Shown piece by piece: positions 1-6,226 of a stretch of DNA of 7,286 nt. Under the pieces are notes generated by a model. The model saw nothing but the letters and a program-made list of their open reading frames with translations. It searched no databases and was not told the origin of the DNA. A program made the position numbers and the translations under genes. Source of the stretch: Pseudomonadota bacterium (GTDB taxonomy: Bacteria; Pseudomonadota; Gammaproteobacteria; CAMYNG01). Position 1 is the first letter of the stretch. Each line of letters starts with the position of its first letter. The DNA lies in NCBI GenBank assembly GCA_020347585.1, contig CP070733.1, positions 445,211 to 452,496 on the forward strand, written 5' to 3'.

Positions 1-1190
1 AACTCGCTGTTCGCGCCGATCTCGCCGCCCATCAGCCGCACCAGGTTGCGTGAGATGGTGGTGCCCAGCCCGGTGCCACTGTGCTGGTCGCGCGGCGGGT
101 GGCTGCCCTGGTAGAAGGGATCGAAGATGCGCTCGAGTTGTTCCCTGGCGATGCCTGGGCCGCTGTCGGATATCTCGAAGCGCAGCACCACCGCATCGTC
201 GCGGCGCTCTTTGACCCGGGCGTTGATCTCGACATCACCCTGCTGTGTGAACTTAACTGCATTGCTCACCAGGTTGATCAGGATCTGGCGCAGGCGCGTT
301 GGGTCACCGATCAGTACCTCGGGTATCGCAGGCTCTACATAACACACAAGTTCTACGCGCTTGCTGTTGGCGTTGGGTGTGAACATCTGTGCCACGCCGT
401 GGATGAGTTTCGGCAGCGCAAACTCCTGTTGCAGGAACTGGTGCTTGCCGGCCTCTATCTTGGAGAGATCAAGGATGTCGTCGATTAGCGTGTGCAGTGC
501 GGATGAGGCTTCGCGCAATGCGTTAACGTAGTCGCGTTGCTCGCGATCCAGCCTGGTCCTGTTGAGCAGGTTGGCCATGCCGATGATGCCGCTCATGGGG
601 GTGCGGATCTCGTGACTCATGGTGGCGAGAAACTCGCTTTTCGCGCGGTTGGCCTGCTCGGCGTCCCGCCGCGCCTGCCGCAGGTTGCGAAGCAGCAGCA
701 TCAAGTAAATCGGTATTACAATCAGGAAGGCCAGGTAAGCGGCGACATCGAGCGGCCGCTCGCGCCACGTACCGAACATAAACAGCAGCAGTGCAAAACT
801 GGCAAGGCTCAGCGCAGTGGCGGCGATTACCTCGTTGCGCCCGTAGCGGGTGCCGTTGGTAATGTAGAGCCAGACGTAAACCAGATAGAACGGGCTCAGT
901 GGCCCTGCATTGGTTATAATCATCGCCCAGGTCAGGCCGATGATGTCACCGACCAGCGCAACATAGGGCCTAATTTTTAAAGTTCTGATCTTGAGGATAC
1001 TCAGAAGGAGTATCAGCGAGAAGCCGAGGAAGGCGACTCCCAGCGTCAGAAAGTCAACGTAGTGAGTCGGGAAGTATCCAGTCGTCATTCCCCACAGAAT
1101 GAACAGGCTGGCAATAGCCCAGATTGCGAGGCGAATGATTGCTGCCTGAAACTCCTGGTTGGAGCGCAGCGTCGGCTCTGGATACTTCAT
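1..1190 (-). CDS. RpfC-like membrane sensor histidine kinase (C-terminal part cut by window edge)
   Basis: Sensor kinase of a two-component system, probably hybrid. I translated it by hand from the ATG at 1190; 396 codons are present and the frame is still open at position 1. About five or six hydrophobic segments lie within residues 16-170 and make up an integral-membrane input region. A short coiled linker (RQARRDAEQANRAKSEF) follows. The catalytic core is canonical: H box MSHEIRTPMSG with H193, N box INLVSNAVKF (305-314), G1 DSGPGI (342-347), F box FDPFY (356-360) and G2 GTGLG (372-376). The run GTGLGTTISRNLVRLMGG resembles RpfC, the kinase that senses diffusible signal factor in Xanthomonas. 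Receiver and Hpt domains would be expected past the left edge. An in-frame stop at 1221-1223 limits the start; a TTG at 1193 is an alternative. Kinase identity is certain; the ligand and the RpfC orthology are inferred. Confidence 0.93.
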   Translation of the reverse strand, partial: MKYPEPTLRSNQEFQAAIIRLAIWAIASLFILWGMTTGYFPTHYVDFLTLGVAFLGFSLILLLSILKIRTLKIRPYVALVGDIIGLTWAMIITNAGPLSPFYLVYVWLYITNGTRYGRNEVIAATALSLASFALLLFMFGTWRERPLDVAAYLAFLIVIPIYLMLLLRNLRQARRDAEQANRAKSEFLATMSHEIRTPMSGIIGMANLLNRTRLDREQRDYVNALREASSALHTLIDDILDLSKIEAGKHQFLQQEFALPKLIHGVAQMFTPNANSKRVELVCYVEPAIPEVLIGDPTRLRQILINLVSNAVKFTQQGDVEINARVKERRDDAVVLRFEISDSGPGIAREQLERIFDPFYQGSHPPRDQHSGTGLGTTISRNLVRLMGGEIGANSE

Positions 1191-1256
1191 CAAGCGTTGG
1201 TAGCGGGTTGAATACCGCTGCTATCTTACATTAATTACGGTAGGAACACGCATTCC

Positions 1257-1265
1257 TGTCATAAT
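1257..1265 (+). promoter_or_regulatory. Possible extended -10 promoter for the cysteine-cluster gene
   Basis: TGT followed by CATAAT (5 of 6 matches to TATAAT) forms an extended -10 element 16 bases before the ATG at 1282. No good -35 hexamer is visible and the leader would be very short, so this is tentative. Confidence 0.3.
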
Positions 1266-1281
1266 TGGGCTGGAAAACAAG

Positions 1282-1707
1282 ATGACAGACGAGAAAGTCG
1301 TAACATGGGCCGACACCACGCTCAAGATAACGCCGGAGACCAAATGCGGGTTTTGTGCGGGCGCCCGGTGTTGTAACTACATTACCCAGTCCATCGATGC
1401 GCCGCGCAGCAAGGACGACTTCGATCATCTGCTCTGGCAACTCGCGCATCGCAACGTGCAGGCGTACAAGGACAAAGACGGGTGGTTCCTGCTGGTATTA
1501 AGCACCTGTACCCGGCTGTTGCCAGACGGGCGCTGCGGGATCTACGAAACGCGCCCGCAGCTGTGCCGGGATTACAGCAACGACTACTGTGAGTACGATT
1601 CACCCGCCGAGGAAGGGTTCGACCTGTTTTTCGATGGTTATGATTCCCTGCTTGCGTATTGCCGCAAGCGGTTCAAGAACTGGGATAAACGCTTCAACGA
1701 CGAGTAG
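1282..1707 (+). CDS. YkgJ/UPF0153-type cysteine-cluster protein
   Basis: A 141-residue soluble protein of the family named for its CxxCxxxCC-type cluster, thought to chelate zinc or iron. The signature here is C22-x2-C25-x4-C30-C31. Further cysteines at 76, 85, 95 and 103 (STC, GRCGIYETRPQLCRDY, YC) match the second half of the family domain, in which a C-x-IYExRPxxCR-type motif is typical. The ATG has GGAAAA six bases upstream as a plausible ribosome binding site. There is no signal peptide or membrane segment. It diverges from the sensor kinase and converges with yrfG, so it is probably a single-gene transcript. The biochemical role of the family is not established; an iron-sulfur or metal-binding role is the usual suggestion. 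Confidence 0.88.
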   Translation: MTDEKVVTWADTTLKITPETKCGFCAGARCCNYITQSIDAPRSKDDFDHLLWQLAHRNVQAYKDKDGWFLLVLSTCTRLLPDGRCGIYETRPQLCRDYSNDYCEYDSPAEEGFDLFFDGYDSLLAYCRKRFKNWDKRFNDE

Positions 1708-1818
1708 CGAGGAACAAGGTACGAGGATAACCTTGTAGCAGATTTTCGCGAGCATGGAAAATGGCACTTGTGGTCGGCAACTCACAGGCGCACTGTTGGC
1801 TAGTTCCTAGTTCCTCGC
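1707..1818. repeat. Distant 9-bp inverted repeat framing the convergent intergenic gap
   Basis: GCGAGGAAC (1707-1715) is the exact reverse complement of GTTCCTCGC (1810-1818). The pair frames nearly the whole gap between the stop codons of the cysteine-cluster gene and yrfG. The right arm lies in a tandem 7-mer, TAGTTCC twice (1801-1814). The function is unknown. It could pair in RNA, or be a fragment of a dispersed repeat. Confidence 0.45.
1714..1736 (+). terminator. Stem-loop after the cysteine-cluster gene, weak terminator candidate
   Basis: ACAAGGT (1714-1720) and ACCTTGT (1730-1736) form a perfect 7-bp inverted repeat with a 9-base loop, starting 7 bases after the stop codon at 1705-1707. 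The following sequence has only a short T run (ATTTT, 1741-1745) set off by four bases, so termination would be weak. It sits between convergent genes. Confidence 0.35.
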
Positions 1819-1826
1819 CACTGGTG

Positions 1827-2525
1827 TTACGGCATAATCTCGGCGAAACTGTGGATGGCGGCAAACTCCCCGACATCTTTTGGCGGGTGTTGGCTGTCCG
1901 GTGTGTATACCGCGCGCAAATGGGCAATGCCGTAGCGCTGCGCCGAGCGCAGCACCGGCAGGCTGTCGTCCACCAGCAGGGTGCTGTGCGCTTCGAAGGG
2001 TACCCGTTCTCTGAGCCGTTCCCAGAACTCGACCTGTTCCTTGGGTATCCCGAACTCGTGGGCGCAGATGATGAGGTCAAGATGCTCATGCAGCCCGGTG
2101 CGATCCATCTTTAAGGTCAGGGCCTTGTGGTGGGCATTGGTCACCAGCACCGCGGGACGCCCTAGTGCCTGCAGACGGGTGAGAAACGCGATGACATCCG
2201 GATGTACCGCGATTAGGTGGTCTACTTCCTGCTTGAGTTCCGCGATGTCGAGTTTGAGTGTGTCGGTCCAGTAGTCCACGCAATACCACTCGATGGTACC
2301 TTCCACGGCCTGATATTTGCCAAACAGGATATCCCGCGCGTCATCGAGTTCCAGGTCGTGTTTCTCGGCGTAGCGCTGCGGGACATGGTGGCGCCAGAAA
2401 TAGTTATCAAAGTTGAGATCGAGCAGCGTGCCATCCATATCCAGCAGCACTGTTTCCACGGTGTTCCAGTCGATGGCGACGTCCTTACTGGCGGGTTTCG
2501 CGCGGGTCTCGGAGTTAGGCTTCAT
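1827..2525 (-). CDS. yrfG: YrfG-type GMP/IMP 5'-nucleotidase, HAD superfamily
   Basis: A 232-residue cytoplasmic HAD hydrolase. The E. coli homologue dephosphorylates GMP and IMP to nucleosides. All four HAD motifs are visible: motif I DMDGT with nucleophile D29 and acid/base D31, motif II T129-N130 in LVTNAHH, motif III K162 in GIPKEQ, and motif IV D186-D187 in LLVDDS. The stretches VLLDMDGTLLDLNFDNYFW and EWYCVDYW are close to the E. coli protein as I remember it, which supports YrfG over a generic phosphoglycolate phosphatase. The ATG start gives about 12 more N-terminal residues than E. coli; its ribosome binding site is poor, so the true start could differ. It is transcribed away from nudE, matching the known proximity of these genes in gammaproteobacteria. 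Confidence 0.92.
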   Translation of the reverse strand: MKPNSETRAKPASKDVAIDWNTVETVLLDMDGTLLDLNFDNYFWRHHVPQRYAEKHDLELDDARDILFGKYQAVEGTIEWYCVDYWTDTLKLDIAELKQEVDHLIAVHPDVIAFLTRLQALGRPAVLVTNAHHKALTLKMDRTGLHEHLDLIICAHEFGIPKEQVEFWERLRERVPFEAHSTLLVDDSLPVLRSAQRYGIAHLRAVYTPDSQHPPKDVGEFAAIHSFAEIMP

Positions 2526-2541
2526 GCCTGCGTAAGGTAGG

Positions 2542-2558
2542 GGCCGGTGACGCCGGCC
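2542..2558. repeat. Short GC-rich inverted repeat upstream of yrfG
   Basis: GGCCGG and CCGGCC form a perfect 6-bp repeat around a TGACG centre, 16 bases upstream of the yrfG ATG. It could form a leader hairpin or be an operator, or simply reflect GC richness. The divergent gap (2526-2774) otherwise shows no convincing promoter. Confidence 0.35.
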
Positions 2559-2774
2559 GTCAAGCGGAAACCTGGTGCGCGGGTTGCCGACATCGGCAAG
2601 CCATTGTTAGCACTGGTGAATATGTGACTGGCGTGCACAGTGCGGCGCCCAACTTCCGGGCTGCCCGCCAGTGTTCTTGGGCACAGGCACATGGCGCGGG
2701 TGCTCGGGCGTTTTTTTTGGCAAAATGCGCGAAGAGGCCCGTGTGCGGTGAGCCTCGCGATTTCTGACAACCTA

Positions 2775-3320
2775 ATGAAACAACTGCCACGTATTCTTCG
2801 CACCAGCACCCTCGCCAAGACGCGCATGTTCCGAATCGAACAGCTCGATCTCGAGTTCGCCAACGGTACGGTGGTGCCCTACGAACGGTTGCGCAGCGCG
2901 GGCAATGGCGCGGTCCTGGTGGTGCCGATGTTGGACCCCGGCACGGTACTGCTGATACGCGAGTACGCGGCGGGCGTCGGGCGTTACGAACTGGGCCTGC
3001 CCAAGGGACGTATCGAGGACGGCGAGGACATCCTCGAGGCGGCCAACCGCGAGATCCAGGAAGAAATCGGCTATGGAGCGACGCGCCTGCAGCACATCCG
3101 CAGCCTGTCGCTCGCACCGGGCTACATAGACCACTGCACGCACGTGGTCCTGGCGCAGGACCTGTACCCCGAGCGGCGCAGCGGCGACGAGCCGGAAGAG
3201 ATCGAAGTCGTGCCCTGGCGGCTGGACGATATCCCGTCACTCCTGGCGCGTGACGATGCGAACGAGGCGCGTAGCATCGCGGCACTGTTCCTGGTCCGGG
3301 AGATGCTCGCTGATGGCTGA
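2775..3320 (+). CDS. nudE: NudE, Nudix hydrolase acting on adenosine-containing dinucleotides
   Basis: A 181-residue cytoplasmic Nudix enzyme. NudE in E. coli hydrolyses compounds such as Ap3A, ADP-ribose and NADH. The Nudix box is perfect: GRIEDGE at 78-84 followed by REIQEEIGY at 92-100, satisfying G-x5-E-x7-REUxEExGU. Other segments shared with E. coli NudE are DLEFANG near 25-31, LLIREYAAG, AQDLYPE and the C-terminal NEARSIAALFLVRE. I chose the ATG at 2775 because conservation begins right after it. The frame is open upstream to 2640, but that sequence has no family resemblance; a GTG at 2748 with GAAGAGG upstream is a reasonable alternative. The stop overlaps the cysQ start by 8 bases, indicating translational coupling. 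Confidence 0.93.
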   Translation: MKQLPRILRTSTLAKTRMFRIEQLDLEFANGTVVPYERLRSAGNGAVLVVPMLDPGTVLLIREYAAGVGRYELGLPKGRIEDGEDILEAANREIQEEIGYGATRLQHIRSLSLAPGYIDHCTHVVLAQDLYPERRSGDEPEEIEVVPWRLDDIPSLLARDDANEARSIAALFLVREMLADG

Positions 3321-4131
3321 TCCGGAGGCGTCCAACGATGAGTTTGCCGCGTTGCTCGAGCCGGTGCTCGAGCTGGCGGGGGTTGCGGGCGAGCGCATCA
3401 TGGCGGTCTACAACACTGGGTTTACCGTTGAGCAGAAGGCCGACCAGTCCCCGGTGACCGAGGCCGATATGGCGGCGCACGACACGATTGTCGAGGGACT
3501 GGCGGCGCTGACTCCGGAACTTCCGATCCTGTCCGAGGAGGCCGCTGACATCCCTTGGAAGGTGCGTCGCGGCTGGCAACGCTACTGGCTGGTCGATCCG
3601 CTGGACGGAACGCGCGAGTTCGTGAGCCGCAACGGTGAGTTCACGGTCAACATTGCACTGATCGACGGTCACGAGCCGGTACTGGGTGTGGTGAGTGTGC
3701 CGGTAACGGGTACGAGTTACTACGCGGCGAGGGGACATGGCGCCTACAAGCGCAGGGGCGACCTTGAAGCGCAGCGCATTCACTGTCGCATACAGTGTGC
3801 CGAGCAGGTCGTCATCGTCGGCAGCCGCTCACATGCCAGCAAGGCGCTCAAGCGCTATTTGAGTAACGTCGGCCACTGCAGCCTCAAGAGCATGGGCAGC
3901 TCGATCAAGGCCTGTCTGGTTGCCGAAGGCAAGGCGGATATCTATCCGCGCCTTGGACCCACCTGTGAGTGGGACACCGCAGCGGCGCAGTGCGTGGTTG
4001 AAGAAGCCGGTGGCCGGGTCACCGACACCTCAATGCAACCACTGCGCTACAACACCCGGGACTCATTGCTCAATCCGCATTTCTTCGCCTACGGCGACGG
4101 TGACGTCAACTGGGCAAAGTACATTGGCTAA
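3313..4131 (+). CDS. cysQ: CysQ, 3'(2'),5'-bisphosphate nucleotidase
   Basis: A 272-residue member of the lithium-sensitive inositol monophosphatase-like family. CysQ converts 3'-phosphoadenosine 5'-phosphate (PAP), a by-product of sulfate assimilation, to AMP and phosphate with magnesium. Metal-binding motifs are complete: D52 in TEADMAAH, E75-E76 in ILSEEAA, D95-P-L-D98-G-T100, and W220-D221 in CEWDTAAAQ. The pattern VDPLDGTREFVSRNGEFTVN is typical of CysQ rather than SuhB. The ATG at 3313 lies inside the last codons of nudE, and the frame upstream of it is nudE coding sequence read out of phase. It is somewhat longer than the roughly 246-residue E. coli protein. With nudE next door, a role in clearing nucleotide by-products is likely. 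Confidence 0.93.
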   Translation: MADPEASNDEFAALLEPVLELAGVAGERIMAVYNTGFTVEQKADQSPVTEADMAAHDTIVEGLAALTPELPILSEEAADIPWKVRRGWQRYWLVDPLDGTREFVSRNGEFTVNIALIDGHEPVLGVVSVPVTGTSYYAARGHGAYKRRGDLEAQRIHCRIQCAEQVVIVGSRSHASKALKRYLSNVGHCSLKSMGSSIKACLVAEGKADIYPRLGPTCEWDTAAAQCVVEEAGGRVTDTSMQPLRYNTRDSLLNPHFFAYGDGDVNWAKYIG

Positions 4132-4174
4132 GCGTGCTGCTTCGCACCTGGCCGGACCTTGAGCGGACTACCCC

Positions 4175-4540
4175 GTGGCGACACTGCTGTTTTCGTTGCG
4201 AAACGTTCCCGATGATGAGGCTGACGAGATCCGCGCGCTGCTCGACCAACATGGCGTCGACTGGTATGAGACGCCGGCGAGCGTGTTTGGCATCTCCGCC
4301 GGTGCAATCTGGTTGCGCGATGACAGTGCAGCGCAAGAAGCAAAGCTGCTTCTCGATAATTACCAGGCAGAGCGATTTGCGCGACAGCGGGAACAACACC
4401 AGCAATCCATCGCCGAGGGCAGGGGCGTGACGCTGGCGCATGCCATCAGGGAACACCCACTGCAGTTCCTGGTGTACCTGATCGCAATTGCCGTGGTGCT
4501 GTATTTTTCGATCAAGCCGTTTTTTGGCCTCGGGCAATGA
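4175..4540 (+). CDS. DUF6164-type small protein with C-terminal membrane anchor
   Basis: A 121-residue protein of unknown function. The N-terminal part (1-63), MATLLFSLRNVPDDEADEI followed by LLDQHGVDWYET and GISAGAIWLRD, looks like the DUF6164 family as I remember it, with a ferredoxin-like fold similar to DUF2007-type domains. A charged, probably helical stretch (64-82, QAERFARQREQHQQ) leads to one membrane segment at about 97-115 (LQFLVYLIAIAVVLYF). The start is GTG at 4175; the conserved MxxLLF opening supports it. It follows cysQ after 43 bases on the same strand and is probably cotranscribed. Family assignment rests on recall, not a search. Confidence 0.75.
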   Translation: MATLLFSLRNVPDDEADEIRALLDQHGVDWYETPASVFGISAGAIWLRDDSAAQEAKLLLDNYQAERFARQREQHQQSIAEGRGVTLAHAIREHPLQFLVYLIAIAVVLYFSIKPFFGLGQ

Positions 4541-4563
4541 TCGCCGCCCAACGCGGGCGTGAC

Positions 4564-5391
4564 TTACGAGGCGCCCGGAATTTCTTGCATCACCGATTTC
4601 ATCAGTTCGCTGGTCTGGATCAGATCTGCCGAGACCAGTTCAAACGACTCACTGTTGTTTGCCACCGTCACTGCTGCGTCCAGTCCGTAGCGCTCGTGCG
4701 CCAGCAGGTTTAGCGCATTGCTGTAGATGCGGGCGCCCGCCTCTGCCCTGGAGATTGGCGCCACCATCGGGCGGGTTGCTGCGGGGTCATAGCGAACGAA
4801 GAACACCGCCGCGAGGTGGGCGGGCCGGCGGCAGACCTCCGCCGGCATCTGTGACACCGGCACGTGGATGGTGTGCGCTGTGCGAATTACCTTCTCGGGC
4901 AAGTCGAAGGGAGTGGGTGGGTCCGCTTTGAGGCACAGGGCGTGTGGATAGGGGTGGACGTCGCGGGTGCGTAGATCAATGGGCGCAAGCTCGTCACTGA
5001 GGTAGCGAAAGCCGTGGTGCAGCAGCGCCCAGGTGGTGGTGGACTTGCCGCTGCCAGCGGCGGCTACCAGCAGACACGCCTGCCCGTCGTATTCCAACGC
5101 CGCCGAATGAAGAAACAGCAGGTCGCGCCGTATTTTCTGCAGTTCAATGGTGATGCCCTTTTCAAAGGCATATATCAGCTCGTAGGAATCAGGGGCGGTC
5201 TGGGGTGGGTTTCCCTGCAGCTCAACAACAAAGGTGTTGTCCGCTTGTCTGCTGATGGAGCAGCTGAGATCGGAGGCGCGTTTGCTGCAGACGAAGGCGC
5301 CGTAGCCCTCTGAGAGTAGCTCAAAAGGATAAGGGTCCATACACTGGACCCTTATCCCTACGTCAAGGATTTGTAGGTAGAGCGTATTCAA
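4564..5391 (-). CDS. HprK-related P-loop kinase of a peptide cassette
   Basis: A 275-residue cytoplasmic protein resembling the C-terminal kinase domain of HPr kinase/phosphorylase but lacking its N-terminal regulatory domain. Visible features are HSAAL (95-99), a Walker A loop AAAGSGKST (110-118) whose first glycine is alanine, and YLSDELAPI (130-138) with acidic D133-E134. Such HprK-related proteins accompany PqqD-like proteins in bacterial peptide cassettes (families labelled HprK-related kinase A/B), and one in a lasso-peptide cluster phosphorylates the peptide. An in-frame TGA directly precedes the TTG at 5391, so the protein starts there or later. An ATG at 5340 (residue 18) is the alternative, but residues 4-17 fit the family N-terminus. 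It lies 50 bases after the 58-aa peptide gene. The substrate is unknown; the peptides are the obvious candidates. Confidence 0.85.
   Translation of the reverse strand: MNTLYLQILDVGIRVQCMDPYPFELLSEGYGAFVCSKRASDLSCSISRQADNTFVVELQGNPPQTAPDSYELIYAFEKGITIELQKIRRDLLFLHSAALEYDGQACLLVAAAGSGKSTTTWALLHHGFRYLSDELAPIDLRTRDVHPYPHALCLKADPPTPFDLPEKVIRTAHTIHVPVSQMPAEVCRRPAHLAAVFFVRYDPAATRPMVAPISRAEAGARIYSNALNLLAHERYGLDAAVTVANNSESFELVSADLIQTSELMKSVMQEIPGAS
5323..5357 (-). promoter_or_regulatory. Perfect 13-bp hairpin plus T-run inside the start of the kinase gene
   Basis: GGATAAGGGTCCA (5327-5339) and TGGACCCTTATCC (5345-5357) are exact reverse complements with a 5-base loop. In the minus-strand transcript the hairpin covers codons 12-22 of the kinase gene and is followed directly by UUUU (5323-5326), giving a terminator- or attenuator-like shape. 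The internal ATG (5338-5340) straddles the loop and the 3' arm, and an AAGGG that could serve as its ribosome binding site is in the 5' stem. Its role is inferred. Confidence 0.65.
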
Positions 5392-5441
5392 TCAGCGTAT
5401 TCCACCGAATCTTGACCCGCGCTACCGTGTGATGTGACTAC

Positions 5442-5618
5442 CTAGTCGTTATCTCTGTAGCTCCCTGACCAGCTTCCCGAGTAACTCTTGTAGCCATCTC
5501 TTTGACACTGGTGGGGCGACCCGGTTGTTGCCAGGGCTGGTGCGGCCTTAAGTGTAAGAACAGCCGGCGCCACGTATGCGGTTTTCTTCAAAAATTCACG
5601 TCTTGATTTATCTGCCAT
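5442..5618 (-). CDS. Precursor-like peptide 1 (58 aa), twin-arginine leader, Ser/Tyr/Trp/Gly-rich tail
   Basis: A 58-residue peptide. The leader (1-30) begins MADKSRREFLKK, a twin-arginine motif, continues with AYVAPAVLTLKAAP and ends in ALA, a signal-peptidase-type site. The predicted core (31-58) starts TTGSPHQC and ends in SYSGSWSGSYRDND, a hydroxyl- and aromatic-rich tail unlike those of the other two peptides. It has one cysteine (C38). The start at 5618 matches the two paralogues and has GGGGGAC seven bases upstream; an in-frame TTG at 5642 would add eight unconserved residues. It is the gene directly before the kinase, so it may be that kinase's specific substrate. Alternatives are a small Tat-exported protein that is not modified, or a structural peptide. 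I do not recognise a named family. Confidence 0.8.
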   Translation of the reverse strand: MADKSRREFLKKTAYVAPAVLTLKAAPALATTGSPHQCQRDGYKSYSGSWSGSYRDND

Positions 5619-5719
5619 ACTACTTGTCCCCCAAAACGGCAAACAGCGGTTTTCCCTTACCCTGCTTGTCTGTTTTTATCGACAAACTGCAAGTTGTTCC
5701 TTCGTTGCAGGGCTAGGTC

Positions 5720-5751
5720 CTAATTTGCATCTGCGTCAAAATTTTGTCAAC
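5720..5751 (-). promoter_or_regulatory. Promoter/operator element upstream of peptide 1
   Basis: On the minus strand TTGACA (5750-5745) is a consensus -35. A 17-base spacer would put CAAATT (5727-5722, 3 of 6) at the -10 position, so the -10 is weak. The sequence GTTGACAA-N4-TTGACGC-N-GAT matches the element before peptide 2 in 18 of 23 positions, including both TTGAC half-sites spaced 11 bases apart. The rest of the 307-base gap (5619-5925) holds the terminator after peptide 2 and no gene that I can see. Confidence 0.5.
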
Positions 5752-5843
5752 GAGATTTTCGTCAGGCGTGTGCTGCGATGGGGACACAAACGGATGAAAT
5801 CGATATCTGAACGCATTGGATCGATGCTAGAAACCTCGACCAC

Positions 5844-5867
5844 AAAAAAGGGCCCATCAGGGCCCTT
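5844..5867 (-). terminator. Rho-independent terminator after peptide 2
   Basis: In the minus-strand transcript, AAGGGCCC (5867-5860), the loop TGAT and GGGCCCTT (5855-5848) form a perfect 8-bp GC-rich stem continuing into a run of six T (5849-5844). It lies 58 bases after the stop of the 78-aa peptide gene and separates it from the 58-aa peptide and kinase genes. Confidence 0.88.
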
Positions 5868-5907
5868 GTCGATGCTGCGCGATAGCCGGGTCGACGATGC
5901 GCTGATT

Positions 5908-5921
5908 CGGGAAGTTTCCCG
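5908..5921. repeat. Small inverted repeat just after peptide 2
   Basis: CGGGAA-GT-TTCCCG is a perfect 6-bp inverted repeat four bases beyond the peptide 2 stop codon. The 2-base centre is too small for a good RNA loop, so it may be chance, a protein site or a 3'-end protecting structure. Confidence 0.35.
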
Positions 5922-5925
5922 CTGG

Positions 5926-6162
5926 TTATTTGAAGCCGCCCCGATTCAACGGATTGCCCTGTGTGCCCGTGTTCTCATCGTTGATCAGGTAGTCCTTGCC
6001 GTTTTGCACGATTCCATTCGGCGTGCAGTCTTGATGCGCGACACCATTGTTGCAATTGGGTGAGCCATTCCTTGCAAATGCCGGCATAGCGCTCAAAGTC
6101 AAAATCGCCGGTGCTACATAAGTGGTCTTACGAAGAAAGTCGCGTCTCGAGTTATCGGTCAT
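5926..6162 (-). CDS. Precursor-like peptide 2 (78 aa), twin-arginine leader, two-cysteine core
   Basis: A 78-residue peptide. The leader (1-30) starts MTDNSRRDFLRK with the twin-arginine motif at R6-R7, continues TTYVAPAILTLSAMP and ends in AFA. The core (31-78) begins RNGSPNCNNG, has C37 and C46, and ends GNPLNRGGFK. It aligns without gaps to peptide 3 over the whole length, keeping the motif NGSPxCNNGVAHxDC, then PxGI, NGKxYL, ND and GNPxNRGGF. The ATG at 6162 is preceded by AGAAGGAA at good spacing. It has its own consensus-like promoter and a strong terminator, so it is probably a single-gene transcript expressed at a high level. The two cysteines could form a disulfide after export. Its function is unknown; bioactive peptide, signal and metal or surface peptide are all possible. 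Confidence 0.82.
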   Translation of the reverse strand: MTDNSRRDFLRKTTYVAPAILTLSAMPAFARNGSPNCNNGVAHQDCTPNGIVQNGKDYLINDENTGTQGNPLNRGGFK

Positions 6163-6226
6163 TGTTTATTCCTTCTGTCTAACGAAGCCCGAAATACATG
6201 GGCAGGATTGACATCCGTGTGCAGTT

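Noticed and set aside
81..980. Two plus-strand open frames (81-488 and 537-980) over the sensor kinase
   Set aside because: They lie opposite the histidine kinase, whose H, N, G1, F and G2 boxes read clearly on the minus strand.
2640..2774. N-terminal extension of nudE from an ATG at 2640
   Set aside because: The 45 added residues have no resemblance to NudE, and the total length would exceed the family; conservation starts just after 2775.
2560..3783. Long 407-codon open frame on the minus strand opposite nudE and cysQ
   Set aside because: It is antisense to two well-supported genes, rich in Arg/Pro/Ala as expected for a GC-rich shadow frame, and shows no recognisable domain.
4545..4559. 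CGCCC-AACGC-GGGCG hairpin between the DUF6164-type gene and the kinase gene
   Set aside because: It is only 5 bp with no T-run on either strand, and is expected in GC-rich DNA.
5725..6063. Plus-strand open frame over the peptide 2 gene and the terminator
   Set aside because: It runs through a rho-independent terminator and opposite a peptide gene with paralogues, a ribosome binding site and a promoter.
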